Part shown: positions 50,439 through 57,901 of the stretch, in pieces | Layout of the letters: every line of letters starts with the position of its first letter | Numbering within the stretch: position 1 is the stretch's first letter | Origin: Azotobacter bryophylli | Lineage (GTDB): Bacteria > Pseudomonadota > Gammaproteobacteria > Pseudomonadales > Pseudomonadaceae | Assembly: GCF_042643485.1 (NCBI RefSeq) | Contig: NZ_JBHRSJ010000019.1 | Location: 62,001-126,000, forward strand | DNA: 64,000 nucleotides | Reading direction: 5' to 3' | Position numbers and translations under genes: made by a program | Notes under the pieces: model-generated | Databases searched by the model: none | Told to the model about the DNA's origin: nothing | The model's input: only the letters and a program-made list of their open reading frames with translations

Positions 50439-50503
50439 GTAGGAGCGAACTCGTTCGCCATCACGCCCATCCCGCACCCCGTCGCGAACCGTTTCGTTCC
50501 CAC
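50439..50503. repeat. Inverted REP pair (BIME-like) between recB and recD
   Basis: GTAGGAGCGAACTCGTTCGC at 50439-50458 and, inverted, GTCGCGAACCGTTTCGTTCC at 50481-50500, separated by 22 bp. They match the extragenic palindromic repeat type common in Pseudomonadaceae. Confidence 0.75.
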
Positions 50504-50538
50504 GGGGCGGTTGCCGTCCCTGTCGCCAAGGAGGCCCG

Positions 50539-52368
50539 ATGAGCCTGCACGACCTGCCTCTCGGCCCCCTGGAACGGGCCTTCGTCGACAGCCTGCGGCG
50601 TCTCGACCCCAGGGCTCCGGACAGCGTCCTGGCCGCCGCCGCCCTGTGCTGCTCGGCTCTGGCGGCGGGCGACGTCTGCCTGCCGCTGGCCCGCCTCGCC
50701 GGCCGTCCGGCCTGGCCGGAGCTGGACGCCGGCTGCGTGCTGCCGCCGCTCGCCCAGTGGCGCGCCGAACTCGCCGGCAGCCGGCTGGTCGGCGCACTCG
50801 GTGCCTTCGCCCCCTTGATCCTCGACGGCGAGCGGCTGTACCTGGCGCGCTACCACGCCTACGAGACCCGTCTTGCCGCCCGCCTGCTGGAGCGCGCCGG
50901 CCGCCAGCCCGAGTTAGACGAAGCGTCCCTGCGCGACAGCCTGGCGCGGCTGTTTGCCTTCAATACCCAGCAGCCGGACTGGCAGCGTCTGGCCGCGGCC
51001 CAGGCGGTGCGCCGCAACCTGGCGGTGATTTCCGGCGGCCCCGGCACCGGCAAGACCACCACCGTGGTCCGCCTGCTCGCCGCGCTGCTCGAACAGCCGG
51101 GCTGCCAGGGCCTGGCCATCGGCCTCGCCGCCCCCACCGGCAAGGCCGCGGCGCGCATGGCCGAGGCGATCCGCAACGCCAAGGCCGAGCTGCCGGTGAG
51201 CGACGAGGTCAAGGCGGCCCTGCCCGAGGAGGCGCGCACCCTGCACCGCCTGCTCGGCAGCCGCGGAGACAGCCCCGCCGTGCGCCACGACGCGGCCAAC
51301 CCGCTGCCGCTGGACGTGCTGGTGGTGGACGAGGCCTCGATGATCGACCTGGCGCTGATGGCCAAGCTGCTGGAAGCCCTGCCGCCGCAGGCGCGGCTGA
51401 TCCTGCTCGGCGACAAGGACCAGCTGGCCGCGGTGGAGGCCGGCGCGGTGTTCGCCGAACTCTGCGAGGGCCGCGGCTTCGACGCCGAAGCGGCGAAGCG
51501 CCTGGAGCAACTGATCGGGCAGCGCGTGCCGGTCTCGAAACCGCGTTCGCTCCTCGGCGACGCCGTGGTGCTGCTCACCCACAGCCACCGCTTCGCCGGC
51601 GACAGCGGCATCGGCGAACTGGCACGGCGGATCAACGCCGGCGACGGCCGCGGCACCCTGCAACTGCTGCAGGAGGGGCGGGCCGATCTGCTCTGGAACG
51701 CCGCGCCCAGCGCCGCCGCCTTGCTCGACCGGCTGGCGCGGGGCTATGCGCCCTACCTGACGGCGGCCGGGAAGGGCGACCCGGCGGCGGCCTTCGCCGC
51801 CTTCGCCGCCTTCCGCGTCCTCACCGCCCAGCGCGAGGGGCAGTGGGGCGTGGCCGGCATCAACGAGGCCTTCGAGGCGCGCATCAAGCGCCGCGCCAAC
51901 GTCGCCAGCCGCGAGCGCTGGTATCCCGGCCGCGCGGTGATGGTGCGGCAGAACGACTACGCCCTCGGCCTGTACAACGGCGACATCGGTATCTGCCTGG
52001 CGACGCCCAACGGCCTGCGGGTGTTCTTCGAGAGCGAACAGGGCTACCGGCCCTTCGCCCCGGCGCGCCTGCCCAGCCACGACAGCGCCTTCGCCATGAC
52101 CGTGCACAAGAGCCAGGGCTCGGAGTTCGGCGAGGTGCTCCTGGTGCTGCCGGAGACGCCGAGCCCGCTGCTGAGCCGCTCGCTGTTCTACACCGGCATC
52201 ACTCGCGCCAGGCGGACGGTGGAGATCTGGGGTCTGCCGGCGCGCCTGCGCGAGGCCGTGGAAACCCGCGCCGAACGCGCCGCCGGCCTGGCCGAGCGGC
52301 TGGGCGCATCGCCCGCGCCGGCGTGCCCGCAGATCGAGCCGGCCGGCGACCAGCTAGACCTGTTCTAG
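50539..52368 (+). CDS. recD: Exodeoxyribonuclease V subunit RecD
   Basis: A 609-residue 5'-3' helicase subunit. Walker A is GGPGTGKTTTVVRLL, motif II VVDEASMIDLALM, motif III LILLGDKDQLAAVEAG, and motif VI FYTGITRARRTVEIW. The N-terminal 140 residues form the RecC-binding domain. AAGGAGG precedes the ATG. The REP pair lies in the 118-bp gap after recB. Confidence 0.93.
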   Translation: MSLHDLPLGPLERAFVDSLRRLDPRAPDSVLAAAALCCSALAAGDVCLPLARLAGRPAWPELDAGCVLPPLAQWRAELAGSRLVGALGAFAPLILDGERLYLARYHAYETRLAARLLERAGRQPELDEASLRDSLARLFAFNTQQPDWQRLAAAQAVRRNLAVISGGPGTGKTTTVVRLLAALLEQPGCQGLAIGLAAPTGKAAARMAEAIRNAKAELPVSDEVKAALPEEARTLHRLLGSRGDSPAVRHDAANPLPLDVLVVDEASMIDLALMAKLLEALPPQARLILLGDKDQLAAVEAGAVFAELCEGRGFDAEAAKRLEQLIGQRVPVSKPRSLLGDAVVLLTHSHRFAGDSGIGELARRINAGDGRGTLQLLQEGRADLLWNAAPSAAALLDRLARGYAPYLTAAGKGDPAAAFAAFAAFRVLTAQREGQWGVAGINEAFEARIKRRANVASRERWYPGRAVMVRQNDYALGLYNGDIGICLATPNGLRVFFESEQGYRPFAPARLPSHDSAFAMTVHKSQGSEFGEVLLVLPETPSPLLSRSLFYTGITRARRTVEIWGLPARLREAVETRAERAAGLAERLGASPAPACPQIEPAGDQLDLF

Positions 52369-52461
52369 GAACGGCGCGGCCCCGGCGCGGATTTCCGCCT
52401 TCGACGTCCCGCCGAATGCCGGTTATACCTGTAGAAGGGCATTTCCGACGGGGGAGGGGGC

Positions 52462-53145
52462 ATGACGGTCAGGATCAGCCAGCGCATCAAGCGCTTCGAA
52501 GTGGTCGACGAAAGCCTGCAGCGCCCCGCGGCGGACGCCCCCGGCAGCCCGCCGGTGCAGATGGACGAGACCCTGCAGCGCCCGGAAATGCTCATCGGCG
52601 TGACCTACAAGATCAAGTCGCCGCTGTTCGAGCACGCCCTCTACGTCACCATCAACGACATCCTGCTCAACGCCGGTACCCCCTACGAGCAGCGCCGGCC
52701 CTTCGAGATCTTCATCAACTCGAAGAACATGGACCATTTCCAGTGGATCGTCGCGCTCACCCGCATCATGTCCGCGGTGTTCCGCAAGGGCGGCGACTGC
52801 ACTTTCCTCGTCGAGGAGCTGAAGGCCGTGTTCGACCCCCGCGGCGGCTACCTGAAGAAGGGCGGGGTCTACATGCCCTCCATCGTCGCCGAGATCGGCG
52901 CGGTGCTGGAGCGGCACATGATCGCCATCGGCCTGCTCCAGGGCCAGGCCCTCGACGAAGCCCAGCGCCGCTACCTGGCGGAAAAACGCGCCGCCTACGA
53001 AGCCAGCCAGGGCGCCGTGGCCCTGGAACCCGGCGAAGGCTTCCCCCCCGGCGCGCAACTCTGCGGCCAGTGCAACACCCAGGCGGTGGTGCAGGTGGAG
53101 GGCTGCGAAACCTGCCTGAACTGCGGGCATTCGAAGTGCGGGTGA
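52462..53145 (+). CDS. nrdJb: NrdJb-like TSCPD-domain protein (class II ribonucleotide reductase partner)
   Basis: A 227-residue protein resembling NrdJb of Pseudomonas, the separately encoded C-terminal part of the B12-dependent ribonucleotide reductase. The TSCPD-like core reads ALYVTINDILLNAG then FEIFINSKNMDHFQWIVALT and ELKAVFDPRGGYLKKGG; the C-terminus holds CGQCNTQ and CLNCGHSKCG, redox-type cysteine pairs. GGAGG is 4-10 bases upstream of the ATG. The catalytic subunit nrdJa, adjacent in P. aeruginosa, is absent here. Confidence 0.78.
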   Translation: MTVRISQRIKRFEVVDESLQRPAADAPGSPPVQMDETLQRPEMLIGVTYKIKSPLFEHALYVTINDILLNAGTPYEQRRPFEIFINSKNMDHFQWIVALTRIMSAVFRKGGDCTFLVEELKAVFDPRGGYLKKGGVYMPSIVAEIGAVLERHMIAIGLLQGQALDEAQRRYLAEKRAAYEASQGAVALEPGEGFPPGAQLCGQCNTQAVVQVEGCETCLNCGHSKCG

Positions 53146-53615
53146 GGCGGGGAGGAACAGCCAGGCCCTGGGAGCACTATCCAATCCGATAGCGCAATCC
53201 TTGAGAACGGATGAAATTCCACTCATTTACATGGAAGAGTTCGAGCAGCTGGAATAATGACGAATGCGAACCCGGTCACATATTCAGCCGTCGGGATTTC
53301 CGTCCATGGTGTATAACTCCCCGAAAGTGTTTCGCTTCCTCATCGCCCAGCCTGAAAAGAGAGCGAAGCCCCAGACAAGGGAATGTTATGCAGCAGATGG
53401 TGTATTGGGGTACGCCATTTTGTGTCGCATAGTAGTTATAGACTGGTGGACCATGGAAGAAATCGTCTCACTTGTAGCCCGTTTTATAGGCGATGTAGTT
53501 TTAGAGTTCGTCATTGGCAAGTTATTTTTCTGTTTGCCCAAATTGTCATGCTGTCATCCATTCGCGCAACCCTCCATATCCCATTAGTGAGGTCAAGCGT
53601 ATGGTGATCGGTGAA
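53146..53615 (+). other. Low-GC segment upstream of the first attC-like site, probable first cassette
   Basis: Composition falls sharply after 53150. The only plausible product is a small membrane-like protein beginning MEEIVSLVARFIGDVVLEFV at 53454, 44 residues ending at 53587, in the same frame as a longer doubtful reading from 53264. Proteins with this kind of start occur in integron cassettes, but the C-terminal half lacks the usual second helix, so it may be a broken copy. The left boundary of the cassette could not be found. Confidence 0.35.
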
Positions 53616-53696
53616 ACCTAACATTCTGCTCAACACAGTTGCCTTCGGCACCGCATGAGCTTGAGATAGAGCAATTTCCCAACATGGAAGTTAGCC
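53616..53696 (+). repeat. attC-like site 1
   Basis: Begins with the core ACCTAAC (53616-53622, a match to RYYYAAC) and ends with GTTAGCC (53690-53696). The CTAAC/GTTAG cores pair. The ATG of the next gene follows with no gap. The inner arms are only partly complementary. Confidence 0.55.
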
Positions 53697-53984
53697 ATGA
53701 AACAAAGTCAATCCGAAAATAAAACCGAAGCGACCTTGGGCTTCGCCGCAAAATTCTTCCTAAAGCTGCTTGGCCTGATGATTCTGTTCAGCATAGTCCC
53801 GCTGCTATTCGTCAACCTTCCGCTCGGAATGTTTCTTGCGAACTTCGGCAAGTTGTACATTCCGCTCATTCTTTTTTCGAATCTGTTGGCGATTTTTCTC
53901 TCCGGAGCATTCGCGGCAAAGTTGCTCTTTGCCTGGGGCGTAAATGGCTGCGTATTCAAAATTAGAAAGGAAGGCGAAGAGTAG
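53697..53984 (+). CDS. Small two-helix membrane protein (cassette gene)
   Basis: A 95-residue protein with two hydrophobic helices (FFLKLLGLMILFSIVPLLFV and LILFSNLLAIFLSGAFAAKL) and charged ends. Base composition and codon use (many A/T-ending codons) differ clearly from the GC-rich core. The ATG immediately follows an attC-like core, as in integron cassettes. There is little room for a ribosome site, which is also usual for cassettes. No family is recognised. Confidence 0.65.
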   Translation: MKQSQSENKTEATLGFAAKFFLKLLGLMILFSIVPLLFVNLPLGMFLANFGKLYIPLILFSNLLAIFLSGAFAAKLLFAWGVNGCVFKIRKEGEE

Positions 53985-53985
53985 C

Positions 53986-54091
53986 TTCCAACAATTCGAT
54001 CAAGTTGTTCGCCCGTTCACTGGGGTAGCCGAAAATTTGCCTGTGGCCGCTCTTTGGCTCAGACATGAGAGACAGAACTGAAGAGTTAGTG
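53986..54091 (+). repeat. attC-like site 2
   Basis: Starts right after the preceding stop with TTCCAAC, then AATTCGATCAAG, close to the AATTCGTTCAAG found next to the core in class 1 integron attC sites. It ends with a weak core GTTAGTG (54085-54091), 6 bases before the next start. Confidence 0.5.
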
Positions 54092-54096
54092 AGCTA

Positions 54097-54381
54097 TTGA
54101 AGAAGCTAATAATTTGCGCGCTGCTTGCATTTGCCGGCTGGAGTTACTACCAGAAGAACGTCGCCCCAACACAGACAGGACTTCGAAGCGAACCTCAATC
54201 GTTCAAGACGCCTGCAGTTGCAATTGCACAGCCAACACAGCATTTTTCATGCGACGGCCGGCAACATTGCAGCCAAATGCATTCAAGAGCGGAAGCCGAG
54301 TATTTTCTAAGGAACTGCCCCAACACCAAAATGGACGGTGACCGTGATGGAGTCCCTTGCGAAAACGACTCCAGGTTTTAA
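54097..54381 (+). CDS. Exported excalibur-domain protein (cassette gene)
   Basis: A 94-residue protein from a TTG start (an in-frame TGA at 54079 excludes a longer reading): short N-terminal helix LIICALLAFAGWSYYQ, linker, then an excalibur calcium-binding domain (FSCDGRQHCSQMHSRAEAEY, ending with DGDRDGVPCE). Secreted small proteins of this type occur often in integron cassettes. A/T-rich codons set it apart from the core genome. Its start lies 6 bases after attC-like site 2 and its stop two bases before site 3. Confidence 0.7.
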   Translation: MKKLIICALLAFAGWSYYQKNVAPTQTGLRSEPQSFKTPAVAIAQPTQHFSCDGRQHCSQMHSRAEAEYFLRNCPNTKMDGDRDGVPCENDSRF

Positions 54382-54382
54382 G

Positions 54383-54455
54383 GGGTAACCATGCAGCACG
54401 CTTCTGACAACACGCTTGGCTTCGACCACTTCGTCAGCCAACTTGATCGTTAGCC
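54383..54455 (+). repeat. attC-like site 3
   Basis: Starts with GGGTAAC (54383-54389) and ends with GTTAGCC (54449-54455), identical to the core of site 1. The inner inverted arms TTGGCT..GAC and GTC..AGCCAA (about 54416-54442) can fold. The next start is 4 bases downstream. Confidence 0.55.
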
Positions 54456-54459
54456 GCTT

Positions 54460-54941
54460 ATGTCCCTCACGATTATCGTCAGCGGCGGACAAACGGGAGT
54501 CGACCGGGCGGCTCTGGATGCCGCTCTGGATGCAGGTTCCCATGCGGTGGATGGTGCCCCCAAGGGCGTATCGCGGCCGACGGTGTGCTGCCTGCTCGTT
54601 ACCCCTTGAGCGAGCTTTCAGGTGCAAGCTATCGGCAAAGAACCATCCGCAACATCACCGACACCCAGGGGACGGCGATCATCTACTTCGAACACCCGGC
54701 AGGAGGAACCGAACTCGCCCTCGCCGAGTGCATACGGCGCCACAAGCCCTACCGCCTGATAGACGGGCGGGAGATATCCCCCGCCAGGGCATCCCAGTTG
54801 TTGCATTCATTCGTGTGCTCGCAGGGCATAACGAGCTTGAATGTCGCCGGCCCCAGCCATGAACGCGAGCCTCAGGCCTATGCCTTCGCCTACGAGGCGA
54901 TTAGCGGCCTGCTTCGCCACTACCGCAACACAGCTTTCTGA
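54460..54941 (+). pseudogene. Putative molybdenum-carrier (YpsA-like) gene with a one-base frameshift
   Basis: The reading from ATG 54460 begins with the family motif IVSGGQTGVDRAALDAALDA. Near 54539-54541 (TCCCATGC) the frame must shift by one missing base to reach GGWCPQGR, then RIAADGVLPARYPLSE, TDTQGTAIIYF and GGTELALAE. Together they make a full-length PF12694-type protein of about 160 residues, a family named for a proposed molybdenum-carrier role but of unproven function. The indel lies in a C run, so either a real mutation or a sequencing error is possible. It sits between attC-like sites 3 and 4. Confidence 0.7.
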
Positions 54942-54950
54942 AAAAGCCCG

Positions 54951-55004
54951 ACTCCAACCCGCGGCGCTTGTTGATACCCTTCGTGCTTCAGCGCCGCGTT
55001 AGCC
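54951..55004 (+). repeat. attC-like site 4
   Basis: Starts with ACTCCAAC, ends with GTTAGCC (54998-55004), identical to the core of sites 1 and 3. The arms CGCGGCGCTTG and CTTCAGCGCCGCG pair with a bulge, which is the classic attC fold, with a 15-base loop. This is the best of the four. Confidence 0.65.
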
Positions 55005-55077
55005 CGATGGACAGATCACCTTCGAGTCCATTCCGTCGGCATCGCGGCGATAGCAGACCCGATTCCGGAATACATCC

Positions 55078-55410
55078 ATGAAGAACTGGCTTTTTCTCTT
55101 CGTCGCGATCTTCGCCGAGGTCATCGCGACTTCGTCCCTCAAGGCCAGCGCGGGCTTTTCCAGACTGGGACCGTCGCTGCTGGCCGTGGCGGGGTACGGG
55201 GTCGCCTTCTATTGCCTGTCGCTCACGCTGCGCACCATTCCCGTGGGAGTCGCCTATGCCATCTGGTCGGGGGTGGGGATCGTCCTGGTCACGCTCATCG
55301 CCTGGCTGATCTTCGGACAGAAGCTGGATCTGCCGGCCGTGGCGGGCATGGCGCTGATCATCGCCGGGGTGGTGGTGTTGAACCTCTTTTCCAAGTCGGC
55401 GGTGCATTAG
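55078..55410 (+). CDS. Small multidrug resistance (SMR) transporter, QacE/EmrE-like
   Basis: A 110-residue four-helix protein that exports cationic drugs with proton exchange. The proton-binding glutamate is Glu13 or 14 (FVAIFAEVIATSSLK), followed by GYGVAFYCLSLTLRTIPVGVAY, AIWSGVGIVL and LDLPAVAGMALIIAGVVVLN. It resembles QacE as much as EmrE. It lies 74 bp after attC-like site 4, but no attC follows, so cassette membership is not certain. GC is higher than in the other cassette genes. Confidence 0.88.
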   Translation: MKNWLFLFVAIFAEVIATSSLKASAGFSRLGPSLLAVAGYGVAFYCLSLTLRTIPVGVAYAIWSGVGIVLVTLIAWLIFGQKLDLPAVAGMALIIAGVVVLNLFSKSAVH

Positions 55411-55539
55411 TGGTCTGACACGCGGGAGCGGTCAGGAGGCCCCCGATCGTCCAGCCGCCCCTGCCGGCGTGCGACAAGCACGATCGGGCGGTGGCGTTGT
55501 CCTATGGAGCGAAGCGCATCAACCAGAAGGAGATGGACG

Positions 55540-57423
55540 ATGAGCGACACGCCGACAAGCCCGGCCCAGGCCGATCCGGTTCAGCAGAAGAGGCGCGGCA
55601 TCGCGATCGCCTGCCAGGGCGGCGGTGCCCAGGCGGCTTATGCGGCGGGGGCCGCCGGCGTGCTGCTGGAGAGGCTGCTCGCTACCGGGCCGGACGACGA
55701 GCCGCTGCGCTGGCTGGGTATCAGCGGCACTTCCGGCGGCGCCCTTTCGGCGCTCGTCGCCTGGTACGGGGCTCTGTTCAGGAGTCCGGAGGCGGCCCGG
55801 ACATCGCTCCGGCAGCTCTGGCAGGAGAACTCCGCGCAACGTCCCGGCGAGGTCTGGTGGAACGCCCTCGGCGTCTGGATCCTCGACAGTTTCCCCTTCG
55901 ATATCCAGCTCAATCCCTACATGGCCCCGCTGAAGCAGCTCAACCAGGGGCTGACCCGGGTATGGCCGCTGGCCGCCGGTCTCGCCCAGCCGCTGGCCGC
56001 GAGCATCCGGCCCGATTATTTCCGCATCGATGCGCTGGCCGCCCGCTTCGTCGATTTCGCGCAGATCGCGGCGCTGGGGCAATTCCTGAGCGTCGCCGAC
56101 ACCATCGGCGCCTGGCAGGCGCTGGGCTACCGGGACGAGCTGCTGCAAGGCCACGGCCTGCAGGAGGACGGCACGCCGCTGCCGCCCCGGCAGGGGCTGC
56201 CGGCGACGCTCCGCTGCTATCTGGCGGCGCGAAAGGTTCTCGCCGAGGTCGCTGCCAGGCACCCGAAGGGGCTTCTGGCGCAAGCGTTGGCGCAGCACTG
56301 GACGCCGGCGGTCGAGCGGGACGTGGCGGAGATCGAGCGGCTTGCCGATCAACAGAAGCGCGAGTTCGACGAGGAGGAGCTGGAGCGGATCCGGATTCGC
56401 GTGGCCGCGCTGAGGGACGCCTTGCCGCTGCTCCTGCTGGGCGCGGCGGACGTCGGGACCGGCGAGTTCGTCGCCTTCAACTCCCGGCGCGCGCCCGAGC
56501 GGCGCGGTATCAGTCTGGAGGCCGTGCGCGCCTCGGCGGCGGTGCCCTGGATCTTCCAGGGGGTCGAGATTCCCGATGCCGATCCGCCCCATGAATCGCA
56601 CGTCTACTGGGACGGGCTCTTCTCGCAGAACCCGCCGATCGCGGATTTCTTCGCCGGCGTCGATCCCGAGGACAAGCCCGACGAGATCTGGATCGTGCAG
56701 GTCAACCCGCAGCGCTGCGATACCAAGGATCTGGACAAGCGCCTCTGGGACCGGCGCAACGAGCTGTCCGGGAACCTCTCGCTGAATCAGGAAGTCGCCT
56801 CGGCCGCGGCGGTCAACGCGCGGATCGACGGCGACGGCCGCGGGGGCGACAAGCGGGTGCAGATCCTGCGCGTGGCCATGGACAGCAGGCGAGTCGAGCG
56901 CGAACTGGGCCGGCCGCTCGGCCCGTCCTCGAAGCTCGACCGCTCCGTCGCCCTGATGGATGCGCTGTTCGAGCACGGCCAGGATCAGGCCCGGGCCTTC
57001 CTGCCGGTGCGCGATCTGCTGGAGGTCTCCTGGAATCGGCCGGGCTCTGCGACGCAGTTGCCCACGCCGATCGGGGGCCTGCCCGCCGACGGCATCGAGG
57101 GCCTGCGCCGCACCTTCGGCGAGGAGCTGCGCTTCCAGGTCGCCGACATGACGATCGAGAAGCTCGATAAGCCCGAGGAGCGGCAGCGTGTGCCGGGCGG
57201 CAAACCCTTCGAGGAAGAGGTCCTGCGCGTCCGGATCAGCTGGTACTGCAACGTCCGCGGCGACGGAGACCGGCGCGGCAGGCTCCAGGGCATCGCCGTG
57301 CTGGCGCTGGATTCGTCCGACCGGGTGATCGGGGCGCGGATGACCAACATCGCGCTCTCGCGGCCGGATATCGCCGCTTCCAGACACGCGGCGGTGCGGA
57401 CCCTGCCTAGAACCGTGGCCTAA
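55540..57423 (+). CDS. Patatin-like phospholipase-domain protein
   Basis: A 627-residue protein. The patatin domain has the oxyanion loop CQGGGAQAAYAAG (near residue 25), the Ser nucleophile GISGTSGGALSAL (near 60) and the Asp of the dyad in YWDGLFSQNPPI (near 350). It is longer than simple patatins and has no signal peptide, so it acts in the cytoplasm or is injected. AAGGAG lies 7 bases before the ATG at 55540. A LecA-like gene follows 28 bp later and may be cotranscribed. Confidence 0.82.
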   Translation: MSDTPTSPAQADPVQQKRRGIAIACQGGGAQAAYAAGAAGVLLERLLATGPDDEPLRWLGISGTSGGALSALVAWYGALFRSPEAARTSLRQLWQENSAQRPGEVWWNALGVWILDSFPFDIQLNPYMAPLKQLNQGLTRVWPLAAGLAQPLAASIRPDYFRIDALAARFVDFAQIAALGQFLSVADTIGAWQALGYRDELLQGHGLQEDGTPLPPRQGLPATLRCYLAARKVLAEVAARHPKGLLAQALAQHWTPAVERDVAEIERLADQQKREFDEEELERIRIRVAALRDALPLLLLGAADVGTGEFVAFNSRRAPERRGISLEAVRASAAVPWIFQGVEIPDADPPHESHVYWDGLFSQNPPIADFFAGVDPEDKPDEIWIVQVNPQRCDTKDLDKRLWDRRNELSGNLSLNQEVASAAAVNARIDGDGRGGDKRVQILRVAMDSRRVERELGRPLGPSSKLDRSVALMDALFEHGQDQARAFLPVRDLLEVSWNRPGSATQLPTPIGGLPADGIEGLRRTFGEELRFQVADMTIEKLDKPEERQRVPGGKPFEEEVLRVRISWYCNVRGDGDRRGRLQGIAVLALDSSDRVIGARMTNIALSRPDIAASRHAAVRTLPRTVA

Positions 57424-57451
57424 ACCGTTCCGATTCGACCGGGAGACGCCC

Positions 57452-57874
57452 ATGCGCCAACTGGACCCCAGCGAAACCAGCCGCCCGGTCGAGGTGGACC
57501 CCCGCGACCTGTATTGCCCGAGCGGCATCGAGATCACGCCCGGTGCGCGCTATCGCTTCGATGCCAGCGGCCAATGGAAGGACGGCTGGATCGCCTGCAG
57601 CCCGGACGGCTGGCCGGGCTGGCTGCTGGAGGGCTGGAACCGCCTGCCCTGGCGGCGGGTGTTCCTGCTCTGCGGCAGCGTGGGCAAGGACCTGCGGCAC
57701 GCCTTCCCGGTCGGTTCGGAAGGCGAGTGGAGCGCCCCGGCGGAGGCCGCGCAGTGGGCGGATCGTCAGCTCTACTTCTTCGCCAACGACTGGCCGGGCC
57801 GCTACGACAACAACCATCCGCTGGGCCCGGAGGAAGGCGGGCCGGTGCGGGTGGTGGTCACGCGACTTTGCTGA
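57452..57874 (+). CDS. LecA (PA-IL)-like lectin-domain protein
   Basis: A 140-residue protein resembling the galactophilic lectin PA-IL: VDPRDLYCPSGIEITPGARY near the N-terminus, the CGSVGK..FPVGSEGEWSAP segment, and the calcium/sugar loop FFANDWPGRYDNN, comparable to the loop NDVPGTYGNN of LecA. No signal peptide, as in LecA. The key Asn pair in the last loop is kept. Similarity is by eye; sugar specificity is unknown. Confidence 0.6.
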   Translation: MRQLDPSETSRPVEVDPRDLYCPSGIEITPGARYRFDASGQWKDGWIACSPDGWPGWLLEGWNRLPWRRVFLLCGSVGKDLRHAFPVGSEGEWSAPAEAAQWADRQLYFFANDWPGRYDNNHPLGPEEGGPVRVVVTRLC

Positions 57875-57901
57875 GACCTCCGGCGGGCCCGGCCGGCGTC
57901 C

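Noticed and set aside
45567..50477. Very long minus-strand reading frame (over 1600 codons) opposite recB/recC
   Set aside because: It is a shadow of the GC-rich recB and recC genes; translation is low-complexity with no domain, and the plus strand has complete protein motifs.
53264..53453. Longer N-terminal part of the 53264-53587 frame
   Set aside because: No start support, no hydrophobic or domain pattern, and the plausible small protein starts only at 53454.
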